Positions 13,175-22,445 of a stretch of DNA of 64,000 bases are shown piece after piece. The notes below the pieces were generated by a model. The model made no database searches. It saw only the letters and a program-made list of their open reading frames with translations, and had not been told where the DNA came from. The stretch comes from Sepiola atlantica (Eukaryota; Mollusca; Cephalopoda; Sepiida; Sepiolidae), in NCBI GenBank assembly GCA_963556195.1, contig CAUVYP010001207.1, positions 372,001-436,000 of the forward strand, read 5' to 3'. Made by a program: the position numbers and the translations under genes. Position 1 is the first letter of the stretch. Each line of letters opens with the position of its first letter.

Positions 13175-16100
13175 AGTGTCGGATTCTTAAGGTTTGAAAA
13201 TAGATTATGTCGTTTAAAGTGGGATTCTAAAGCATTGTAAATAGATGACTTTGTTAAAGTTGCGGATTCTTAAGGTTTGAAAATAGATGATATCGTTTAA
13301 AGTCGGATTCTAAAGCATTGTAAATAGATGACTTTGTTCAAGTTGCGAGTTCTTAAGGTTTAAAACTAGATAATATCGTTTAATGTCGGATACTAAAGCA
13401 TTGTAAATAGATTACTATGTTCAAGTTACGTATTCTTAAGGTTTGAAAATAGATGATATCATTTAAAGTCGCATTATAAAGCATTGTAAATAGATGACTT
13501 TGTTCAAGTTGCCGATTCTTAAGGATTGAAAATAGATGATATCTTTTAAAGTCGGATTCTAAAGCATTGTAAATAGATGACTTTGTTCAAGGGGCCGATT
13601 CTTAAGGATTGAAAATAGATTATATCGGTTAAAGTCGGATTCTAAAGCATTGTAAATAGATGACTTTGTTCAAGTAGCGAGTTCTTAAGGTTTAAAACTT
13701 GATGATATATTTTAATGTCAGATTCGAAAGCATTGTAAATAGATGACCTTGTTCCAGTTGCGGATTCTTGAGGTTTAAAATAGATGATATCGGTTAAAGT
13801 CGGATTCTAAAGCATTGTAAATAGATGACTTTGTTCAAGTTGCGGACTCTGATAGTTTGAAAATAGATTATATCGTTTAAAGTCGGATTCTAAAGCATTA
13901 TAAATAGATGACTTTGTTCAAGTCGCGAATTATTAAGGTTTGAAAATAGATGATATCGTTTAAAGTCGGATTCTAGAGCATTGTAAATAGATGACTGTGT
14001 ACAAGTTGCACATTCTTAAGGTTGTAAAATAGATGATATCGTTTAAGATCGGATTCCAAACCATTGTAAATAGATGACTTTGTTAAGTTGCGGATTCTTA
14101 AGGTTTGAAAATAGATGATATCGTTTAAAGTCGGATTCTACAGCATTGTAAATAGATGACTTTGTTCAAGTGGCCGATACTTTAGGTTTGAAAATAGATG
14201 ATATCGTTTAAAGTCGGATTCTAAAGCATTGTAAATAGATGACTTTGTTCAAGTTGCGGTTTCTTAAGGTTTGAAAATAGATGATATCGTTTAAAGTCGG
14301 ATTCTAAAGCATTGTAAATAGATGACTTTGTTCAAGTGGCGGACTCTTAAGGTTTGAAAATAAATTATATTGTTTAAAGTGCGATTCTAAAGCATTGTAA
14401 GTAGATGACTTTATTACAGTTGCGGATTCTTAAGGTTTGAAAATAGATGATATTGTTTAAAGTCGCATTCTAAAGCATTGTAAATAGATGACTTTGTTCA
14501 AGTTGCCGATTCTTAAGGTTTGAAAATAGATGATATCGTTTAAAGTCGGATTCTAAAGCATTGTAAATAGATGACTTTGTTCAAGTTGCCGATGCATAAG
14601 GTTTCAAAATAGATGATATCGTTTAAAGTCGGATTCTAAAGTATTGTAAATAGATGACTTTGTTCAAGTTGCGGATTCTTAAGGTTTGAAAATAGATGAT
14701 ATCGTTTAAAGTCAGATTCTAAAGCATTGTAAATAGATGACTTTGTTCAAGTTGCGGATTCTTAAGGTTTGAAAATAGATGATATCGTTTAAAGTCGGAT
14801 TCTAAAGTATTGTAAATAGATGACTTTTTCAAGTTGCGGATTCTTAAGGTTTGAAAATAGATGATATCGTTTAAAATCGGATTCTAAAGCATTGTAAATA
14901 GATGACTTTGTTCAAGTTGTGAGTTCTTTAGGTTTGAAAATAGATGATATCGTTTAAAGTCGGATTCTAAAGCATTGTAAATAGATGACTTTGTTGAAGT
15001 TACCGGATCTGAAGGTTTTAAAATAGATGATATCGTTTCAAGTCGGATTCTAAAGCATTGTAAATTAAGGACTTGTCTAAGTCGCCGATTCTCAAGCTTC
15101 AAAAATAGATGATATCGTTTTAAGTCGGATTCTAAAGCACTGTAAATAGATGACTTTGTTCAAGTTGCCGATTCTTAAGGTTTGAAAATAGATGATATCG
15201 TTTAAAGTTCGATTCTAAAGCATTGTAAATAGATGACTTTGTTCAAGTGGCCGATACTTAAGGATTGAAAATAGATGATATCGGTTAAAGTTGGATTCTA
15301 AAGCATTGTAAATAGATGACTTTGTTTAAGTTGCGGACTCTGATAGTTTGAAAATAGATTATATCGTTTAAAGTCGGATTCTTAAGCATTGTAAATAGAT
15401 GACTTTGTTCAAGGTGCGGATTCTTAAGGTTTGAAAATAGATGATATTGTTTTAAGTCGGATTCTAAAGCATTGTAAAAAGATGACTTTGTTCAAGTTGC
15501 GGATTCTTAAGGTTTGAAAATAGATGATATCGTTTAAAGTCGCATTCTAAAGCATTGTAAATAGATGACTTTGTTCAAGTTGCGGATTCTTAAGGGTTGA
15601 AAATAGATGATATCGTTTAAAGTCGGATTCTAAAGCATTGTAAATAGATGACTTTGTTCAAGTTGCGGATTCTTAAGGTTTGAAAATAGATGATATCGTT
15701 AAAAGTCGGATTCTAAAGTATTGTAAATAGATGACTTTGTTCAAGTTGCGGATTCTTAAGGTTGGAAAATAGATGATATCGTTTAAAGTCGGATTCTAAA
15801 GTATTGTAAATAGATGACTTTGTTCAAGTGTCGGATTCTTAAGGTTTGAAAATAGATGATATCGTTTAAAGTTGGATTCTAAAGCATTGTAAATAGATGA
15901 CTTTGTTCAAGTTACGTATTCTTAAGGTTTGAAAATAGATGATATCGTTTAAAGTCGGATTCTAAAGCATTGTAAATAGATGACTTTGTTCAAGTTGCGA
16001 GTTCTTAAGGTTGAAAACTAGATGATATCGTTTAATGTCGGATACCAAAGCATTGTAAATAGATTACTATGTTCAAGTTCCGTATTCTTAAGGTTTGAAA

Positions 16101-16737
16101 ATAGATGATATCATTTAAAGTCGGATTCTAAAGCATTGTAAATAGATGACTTTGTTCAAGTTGCGGATTCATAAGGTTTGAAAATAGATGATATCGTTTA
16201 AAGTCGGATTTTAAAGTATTGTAAATAGATGACTTTGTTCAAGTTGCGGATTATTAAGGTTTGAAAATAGATGATATCGTTTAAAGTCAGATTCTAAAGT
16301 ATTGTAAATAGATGACTTTGTTCAAGTTGCGGATCCTTCAGGTTTGAAAATAGATGATATCGTTTAAAATCGGATTCTAAAGCATTGTAAATAGATGACT
16401 TTGTTCAAGTGGCGGATTCTTAAGGTTTGAAAATAGATGATATCGTTTAAAGTCGGATTCTAAAGCATTGTAAATAGATGACTTTGTTCAAGTTGCGGAT
16501 TCTTAAGGTTTGAAAATAGATGATATCGTTTAAAGTCGGATTCTAAAGTATTGTAAATAGATGACTTTTCAAGTGTCGGATTCTTAAGGTTTGAAAATAG
16601 ATTATGTCGTTTAAAGTGGGATTCTAAAGCATTGTAAATAGATGACTTTGTTCAAGTTGCGGATTCTAAAGCTTTGAAAATAGATGATATCGTTTAAAGT
16701 CGGATTCTAAAGCATTGTAAATAGATGATATTGTTCA
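13175..16737. repeat. 3.56-kb higher-order satellite block, copy 1
   Basis: This block of about 43 monomers is repeated in the next segment. Shared private variants include CAAGGGGCCGATTC (13588 and 17564), GTGTACAAGTTGC (13997 and 17973), TACCGGATCTGAAGG (about 15000 and 18893) and GATACCAAAGC (16041 and 19934). The offset is 3,976 bases up to about 14.86 kb and 3,893 bases after it, because copy 2 lacks one monomer there. Scattered single-base differences were seen. Confidence 0.82.
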
Positions 16738-17225
16738 AGTGTCGGATTCTTAAGGTTTGAAAATAGATTATGTCGTTTAAAGTGGGATTCTAAAGCATTG
16801 TAAATAGATGACTTTGTTAAAGTGCCGGATTCTTAAGGTTTGAAAATAGATGATATCGTTTAAAGTCGGATTCTAAAGCATTGTAAATAGATGACTTTGT
16901 TCAAGTTGCGGATTCTTAAGGTTTGAAAATAGATGATATCGTTTAAAGTCGGATTCTAAAGTATTGTAAATAGATGACTTTTCAAGTGTCGTATTCTTAA
17001 GGTTTGAAAATAGATTATGTCGTTTAAAGTGGGATTCTAAAGCATTGTAAATAGATGACTTTGTTCAAGTTGCGGATTCTAAAGGTTTGAAAATAGATGA
17101 TATCGTTTAAAGTCGGATTCTAAAGCATTGTAAATAGATGATATTGTTCAAGTGTCGGATTCTTAAGGTTTGAAAATAGATTATGTCGTTTAAAGTGGGA
17201 TTCTAAAGCATTGTAAATAGATGAC
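16400..17225. repeat. Local 413-bp (5-monomer) tandem duplication
   Basis: GACTTTTCAAGTGTCG at 16563 recurs at 16976. The following variants, GCGGATTCTAAAG, GATGATATTGTTCAAGTGTCGG and GATTATGTCGTTTAAAGTGGG, recur in the same order at the same offset. The offset of 413 equals five monomers minus two bases. Outer ends are approximate. Confidence 0.75.
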
Positions 17226-20200
17226 TTTGTTAAAGTTGCGGATTCTTAAGGTTTGAAAATAGATGATATCGTTTAAAGTCGGATTCTAAAGCATTGTAAA
17301 TAGATGACTTTGTTCAAGTTGCGAGTTCTTAAGGTTTAAAACTAGATAATATCGTTTAATGTCGGATACTAAAGCATTGTAAATAGATTACTATGTTCAA
17401 GTTACGTATTCTTAAGGTTTGAAAATAGATGATATCATTTAAAGTCGGATTATAAAGCATTGTAAATAGATGACTTTGTTCAAGTTGCCGATTCTTAAGG
17501 ATTAAAAATAGATGATATCTTTTAAAGTCGGATTCTAAAGCATTGTAAATAGATGACTTTGTTCAAGGGGCCGATTCTTAAGGATTGAAAATAGATTATA
17601 TCGGTTAAAGTCGGATTCTAAAGCATTGTAAATAGATGACTTTGTTCAAGTAGCAGGTTCTTAAGGTTTAAAACTTGATGATATATTTTAATGTCAGATT
17701 CTAAAGCATTGTAAATAGATGACCTTGTTCCAGTTGCGGATTCTTGAGGTTTAAAATAGATGATATCGGTTAAAGTCGGATTCTAAAGCATTGTAAATAG
17801 ATGACTTTGTTCAAGTTGCGGACTCTGATAGTTGGAAAATAGATTATATCGTTTAAAGTCGGATTCTAAAGCATTATAAATAGATGACTTTGTTCAAGTC
17901 GCGAATTATTAAGGTTTGAAAATAGATGATATCGTTTAAAGTCGGATTCTAAAGCATTGTAAATAGATGACTGTGTACAAGTTGCACATTCTTAAGGTTT
18001 GAAAATAGATGATATCGTTTAAGATCGGATTCCAAACTATTGTAAATAGATGACTTTGTTAAGTTGCGGATTCTTAAGGTTTGAAAATAGATGATATCGT
18101 TTAAAGTCGGATTCTACAGCATTGTAAATAGATGACTTTGTTCAAGTGGCCGATGCTTTAGGTTTGAAAATAGATGATATCGTTTAAAGTCGGATTCTAA
18201 AGCATTGTAAATAGATGACTTTGTTCAAGTTGCGGTTTCTTAAGGTTTGAAAATAGATGATATCGTTTAAAGTCGGATTCTAAAGCATTGTAAATAGATG
18301 ACTTTGTTCAAGTGGCGGACTCTTAAGGTTTGAAAATAAATTATATTGTTTAAAGTGCGATTCTAAAGCATTGTAAGTAGATGACTTTATTACAGTTGCG
18401 GATTCTTAAGGTTTGAAAATAGATGATATTGTTTAAAGTCGCATTCTAAAGCATTGTAAATAGATGACTTTGTTCAAGTTGCCGATTCTTAAGGTTTGAA
18501 AATAGATGATATCGTTTAAAGTCGGATTCTAAAGCATTGTAAATAGATGACTTTGTTCAAGTTGCCGATGCATAAGGTTTCAAAATAGATGATATCGTTT
18601 AAAGTCGGATTCTAAAGTATTGTAAATAGATGACTTTGTTCAAGTTGCGGATTCTTAAGGTTTGAAAATAGATGATATCGTTTAAAGTCAGATTCTAAAG
18701 CATTGTAAATAGATGACTTTGTTCAAGTTGCGGATTCTTAAGGTTTGAAAATAGATGATATCGTTTAAAGTCGGATTCTAAAGTATTGTAAATAGATGAC
18801 TTTTTCAAGTTGCGGATTCTTAAGGTTTGAAAATAGATGATATCGTTTAAAGTCGGATTCCAAAGCATTGTAAATAGATGACTTTGTTGAAGTTACCGGA
18901 TCTGAAGGTTTTAAAATAGATGATATCGTTTCAAGTCGGATTCTAAAGCATTGTAAATTAAGGACTTGTCTAAGTCGCCGATTCTCAAGCTTTGAAAATA
19001 GATGATATTGTTTTAAGTCGGATTCTAAAGCACTGTAAATAGATGACTTTGTTCAAGTTGCCGATTCTTACGGTTTGAAAATAGATGATATCGTTTAAAG
19101 TTCGATTCTAAAGCATTGTAAATAGATGACTTTGTTCAAGTTGCCGATACTTAAGGATTGAAAATAGATGATATCGGTTAAAGTCGGATTCTAAAGCATT
19201 GTAAATAGATGACTTTGTTCAAGTTGCGGACTCTGATAGTTTGAAAATAGATTATATCGTTTTAAGTCGGATTCTAAAGCATTGTTAATAGATGACTTTG
19301 TTCAAGGTGCGGATTCTTAAGGTTTGAAAATAGATGATATTGTTTCAAGTCGGATTCTAAAGCATTGTAAATAGATGACTTTGTTCAAGTTGCGGATTCT
19401 TAAGGTTTGAAAATAGATGATATCGTTTAAAGTCGCATTCTAAAGCATTGTAAATAGATGACTTTGTTCAAGTTGCGGATTCTTAAGGGTTGAAAATAGA
19501 TGATATCGTTTAAAGTCGGATTCTAAAGCATTGTAAATAGATGACTTTGTTCAAGTTGCGGATTCTTAAAGTTTGAAAATAGATGATATCGTTTAAAGTC
19601 GGATTCTAAAGTATTGTAAATAGATGACTTTGTTCAAGTTGCGGATTCCTTAGGTTGGAAAATAGATGATATCGTTCAAAGTCGGATTCTAAAGTATTGT
19701 AAATAGATGACTTTGTTCAAGTGTCGGATTCTTAAGGTTTGAAAATAGATGATATCGTTTAAAGTTGGATTCTAAAGCATTGTAAATAGATGACTTTGTT
19801 CAAGTTGCGGATTCTTAAGGTTTGAAAATAGATGATATCGTTTAAAGTCGGATTCTAAAGCATTGTAAATAGATGACTTTGTTCAAGTTGCGAGTTCTTA
19901 AGGTTGAAAACTAGATGATATCGTTTAATGTCGGATACCAAAGCATTGTAAATAGATTACTATGTTCAAGTTCCGTATTCTTAAGGTTTGAAAATAGATG
20001 ATATCATTTAAAGTCGGATTCTAAAGCATTGTAAATAGATGACTTTGTTCAAGTTGCGGATTCATAAGGTTTGAAAATAGATGATATCGTTTAAAGTCGG
20101 ATTTTAAAGTATTGTAAATAGATGACTTTGTTCAAGTTGCGGATTATTAAGGTTTGAAAATAGATGATATCGTTTAAAGTCGGTTTCTAAAGTATTGTAA

Positions 20201-20553
20201 ATAGATGACTTTGTTCAAGTTGCGGATCCTTCAGGTTTGAAAATAGATGATATCGTTTAAAATCGGATTCTAAAGCATTGTAAATAGATGACTTTGTTCA
20301 AGTGGCGGATTCTTAAGGTTTGAAAATAGATGATATCGTTTAAAGTCGGATTCTAAAGCATTGTAAATAGATGACTTTGTTCAAGTTGCGGATTCTTAAG
20401 GTTTGAAAATAGATGATATCGTTTAAAGTCGGATTCTAAAGTATTGTAAATAGATGACTTTTCAAGTGTCGGATTCTTAAGGTTTGAAAATAGATTATGT
20501 CTTTTAAAGTGGGATTCTAAAGCATTGTAAATAGATGACTTTGTTCAAGTTGC
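16738..20553. repeat. 3.56-kb higher-order satellite block, copy 2
   Basis: This is the second copy of the preceding block. It begins with a local 413-bp expansion, lacks one 83-bp monomer relative to copy 1, and is cut near its end by the retrotransposon at 20554. Sequence directly after the retrotransposon (21948 to about 22030) continues the match to 16655-16738. Copy 1 therefore shows what the target looked like before insertion. Confidence 0.8.
20547..20553. repeat. Target-site duplication of the LINE, 5' copy
   Basis: AAGTTGC ends the satellite immediately before foreign sequence begins, and the same bases follow the poly(A) run at 21941-21947. Five bases (GTTGC) are unambiguous. The two leading A bases cannot be separated from the poly(A) tail on the 3' side. 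Confidence 0.8.
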
Positions 20554-20554
20554 T

Positions 20555-21859
20555 ACAGTATGCCCCATTTTCAAGAAAGGCGCTAAAACCGACCCTCTTA
20601 ACTACCGCCCCGTGAGCCTGACTTCAATCATCTGCAAAGTTATGGAGAAAATCCTGAAAAATGCATTGATGAACCACCTTGAACGAACCAAATCTTTGAC
20701 TCAGACCCAGCATGGTTTCGTCCCAATGCGATCCTGCCTCTCCAACCTCCTTCTTACGGAAGAATTGATAACCAAGATTTTGGATGATGGCGATGCTGCG
20801 GATATCCTGTTTCTGGACTTCTCCAAGGCGTTTGACTCCGTAAACCACCGCCTGCTCCTTCACAAGCTTGATCGGTACAGGATTCACCGGTCCATCATCA
20901 GCTGGATTAGGTCGTTTCTGCAAGCACGAACTTTTCGAGTTTCTGTGAGTGGATGCACTTCAGCAGAAGCAAATGCTTGCAGCGGAGTACCACAAGGTTC
21001 AGTGCTTGGCCCGATTTTGTTCCTCCTGTTCGTCAACGACCTTCCAGACTTACTTCAGGGCAAAGTTTTGCTTTTCGCTGATGATGTCAAACTCATAGCG
21101 CAAAGACGCAATCATGCCATCCTGCAAACCGATCTGGATTGTACTGCAAACTGGGCCTCAGACTGGGACCTTCCACTCAACGCAGCCAAATGCAGTCATC
21201 TTCCAGTTGGCGCGCGACCATCCCAGCTCTTCACTATCGGTCCGAACAACCATGAAATGGCCTCAGTATCTCAGGCAACTGATCTTGGTGTAAGAGTGGA
21301 TAGCTCTTTCAAACCGTCTCGTCACTGCGTTGAAATGTCCAGCAAAGCCCGGGGCGTCTTGATTCAAATTCGACGTTCCTTCATCAACCTGACGGCCGAA
21401 GTGTTCCGTCCACTCTATTTGACGCTTGTTCGACCTTTGCTGGAGTACGGTGTTGAGGCGTGCAGTCCCTATCTCCGAAAGGATGTACTTCATGTTGAAC
21501 GCATCCAGAGGCGTGCAACCAAAATGATTTCTGGCTTTGCCGATCTCTCGTATGAAGAAAGACTCCACCGTCTTCAACTTCCGACGCTCGAAATTCGAAG
21601 GATGCGAGGGGACCTCATCCTGGTTTACAAAATCCTGAATAGGCTCATCAATCTCCCCGCTGACGAATTCTTTACTCGTGCGCCAGACAGAGGCCTTCGA
21701 GGTCATGACCAGAAGCTCTACTGTCGTAAATTTCGGCTTCAGAGGCGTCAAGCATCCTTCTCAATTCGTTCTGTCAACCCCTGGAACAGGCTTCCCGCTG
21801 AGGTCATCCAAGCGCCTACTATCAGCGCTTTCAAGAGAAAACTTGATTTATTTTTGTAG
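20555..21859 (+). CDS. Non-LTR retrotransposon reverse transcriptase, C-terminal part (5'-truncated ORF2)
   Basis: This frame is open from the 5' junction through a TAG stop, 434 codons without a frameshift or internal stop. In the intact family the protein reverse-transcribes its own RNA at a nicked chromosomal target. Counting from 20555, the reading starts TVCPIFKKGAKTDP with NYRPVSLTS after it, the usual beginning of the RT domain. Motif A, LDFSKAFDSVNH, is at about residues 87-98; its Asp codon is at 20816. Motif B, SGVPQGSVLGP, is at about 143-153. Motif C, FADD, is at about 174-177; its two Asp codons are at 21080-21085. A motif-D-like LNAAKC follows. The C-terminal region has ERIQRRATKMISG and WNRLPAEV, common in Jockey/CR1-type ORF2. 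An intact ORF2 is usually near 900 residues, so the endonuclease half is lost. The open frame suggests a young insertion. GTG at 20612 can be read as a start but lies inside the conserved domain and is not a real start. Confidence 0.92.
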   Translation, partial: TVCPIFKKGAKTDPLNYRPVSLTSIICKVMEKILKNALMNHLERTKSLTQTQHGFVPMRSCLSNLLLTEELITKILDDGDAADILFLDFSKAFDSVNHRLLLHKLDRYRIHRSIISWIRSFLQARTFRVSVSGCTSAEANACSGVPQGSVLGPILFLLFVNDLPDLLQGKVLLFADDVKLIAQRRNHAILQTDLDCTANWASDWDLPLNAAKCSHLPVGARPSQLFTIGPNNHEMASVSQATDLGVRVDSSFKPSRHCVEMSSKARGVLIQIRRSFINLTAEVFRPLYLTLVRPLLEYGVEACSPYLRKDVLHVERIQRRATKMISGFADLSYEERLHRLQLPTLEIRRMRGDLILVYKILNRLINLPADEFFTRAPDRGLRGHDQKLYCRKFRLQRRQASFSIRSVNPWNRLPAEVIQAPTISAFKRKLDLFL

Positions 21860-21911
21860 ACTGATTAAATTTTTGCCTATCTTACATGGCTTGTGCGTAT
21901 GCTTTCTTAGC

Positions 21912-21912
<1 letters not shown>
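21860..21912 (+). other. LINE 3' untranslated region
   Basis: There are 53 bases between the TAG stop and the A run. ATTAAA at 21864-21869, a common variant of the polyadenylation hexamer, lies about 43 bases before the tail, rather farther than usual. In this family the 3' end of the RNA is what the reverse transcriptase recognises, but no obvious hairpin was found by eye. Confidence 0.7.

Positions 21913-21942
<30 letters not shown>
21913..21942 (+). repeat. Poly(A) tail of the LINE
   Basis: This is a run of 30 uninterrupted A. The last two may belong to the target-site duplication. A pure, long tail indicates a recent insertion, because such runs erode quickly. Confidence 0.92.
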
Positions 21943-21945
<3 letters not shown>

Positions 21946-21947
21946 GC
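21941..21947. repeat. Target-site duplication of the LINE, 3' copy
   Basis: AAGTTGC directly follows the A run and matches 20547-20553. Removing the insert and one copy restores ordinary satellite sequence, as seen at the unoccupied homologous site near 16648-16660. Confidence 0.8.
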
Positions 21948-22445
21948 GGATTCTAAAGGTTTGAAAATAGATGATATCGTTTAAAGTCGGATTCTAAAGC
22001 ATTGTAAATAGATGATATTGTTCAAGTTGCGGATTCTTAAGGTTTGAAAATAGATGATATCGTTTAAAATCGGATTCTAAAGCATTGTTAATAGATGACT
22101 TTGTTCAAGTGGCCGATACTTTAGGTTTGAAAATAGATGATATCGTTTAAAGTCGGATTCTAAAGCATTGTAAATAGATGACTTTGTTCAAGTTGCGGAT
22201 TCTAAAGGTTTGAAAATAGATGATATCGTTTAAAGTCGGATTCTAAAGCATTGTAAATAGATGATATTGTTCAAGTTGCGGATTCTTAACGTTTGAAAAT
22301 AGATGATATCGTTTAAAATCGGATTCTAAAGCATTGTTAATAGATGACTTTGTTCAAGTTGCGGATTCTTAAGGTTTGAAAATAGATGATATCGTTTAAA
22401 GTCGGATTCTAAAGCATTGTAAATAGATGACTTTGTTCAAGTTGC
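21948..22445. repeat. Local 249-bp (3-monomer) tandem duplication next to the LINE
   Basis: GGATTCTAAAGG at 21948 recurs at 22197. The following markers GATGATATTGTTCAAG and GCATTGTTAATAG recur at the same 249-base offset, exactly three monomers. The third monomer of each copy differs more than the other two. The duplication abuts the 3' end of the insertion. Confidence 0.75.

Larger units (their letters stand above)
1..20553. repeat. 83-bp satellite DNA array, left arm
   Basis: The segment is a continuous head-to-tail array of an 83-bp monomer, about 247 copies, A+T-rich (about 31% G+C in the consensus). Landmarks in almost every copy are AAATAGATGATATCG, GTCGGATTCTAAAGCATTG and AAATAGATGACTTTG. 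Single-base substitutions and 1-2 bp indels are common, for example GACTTTTTCAAG or GACTTTTCAAG in place of GACTTTGTTCAAG. No monomer in reverse orientation was seen. The array runs off the left edge of the window, so its true end is not visible. It contains no gene. Higher-order blocks inside it are listed separately. Confidence 0.98.
20554..21940 (+). mobile_element. 5'-truncated non-LTR (LINE) retrotransposon, Jockey/CR1-like
   Basis: About 1.39 kb of non-satellite sequence of much higher G+C is inserted in the array in the same orientation as the satellite as printed. It begins abruptly inside a reverse transcriptase reading frame, stays open to a stop at 21857-21859, has a 53-base 3' untranslated region, and ends in a run of A. 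The satellite resumes with a duplicated target, AAGTTGC. These are the marks of target-primed reverse transcription with incomplete copying. The endonuclease domain and any first ORF are missing, so this copy should not move by itself. Clade assignment rests on motif style only; a poly(A) tail fits Jockey or I better than classical CR1. Confidence 0.93.

Noticed and set aside
14884..15102. Minus-strand open frame of 72 codons in satellite DNA
   Set aside because: It is a translation of the tandem repeat. Since 83 is not a multiple of 3, the frame rotates and repeats only every three monomers; open stretches arise by chance where variants remove stops. No start context or domain is seen.
20612..20614. 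GTG as the start codon of the reverse transcriptase
   Set aside because: The same frame is open upstream to the insertion junction and encodes conserved RT residues (PIFKKG, NYRP). The true start was lost by 5' truncation.
20624..20923. Minus-strand open frame of 99 codons opposite the reverse transcriptase
   Set aside because: It is an antisense shadow of the conserved RT coding frame, with no recognisable domain.
21263..21751. Minus-strand open frame of 162 codons opposite the reverse transcriptase
   Set aside because: It is an antisense shadow; the plus strand carries clear RT C-terminal motifs over the same bases.
21678..21956. Plus-strand open frame of 92 codons ending in polylysine
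   Set aside because: It overlaps the RT in another frame, and its lysine run is the translated poly(A) tail.
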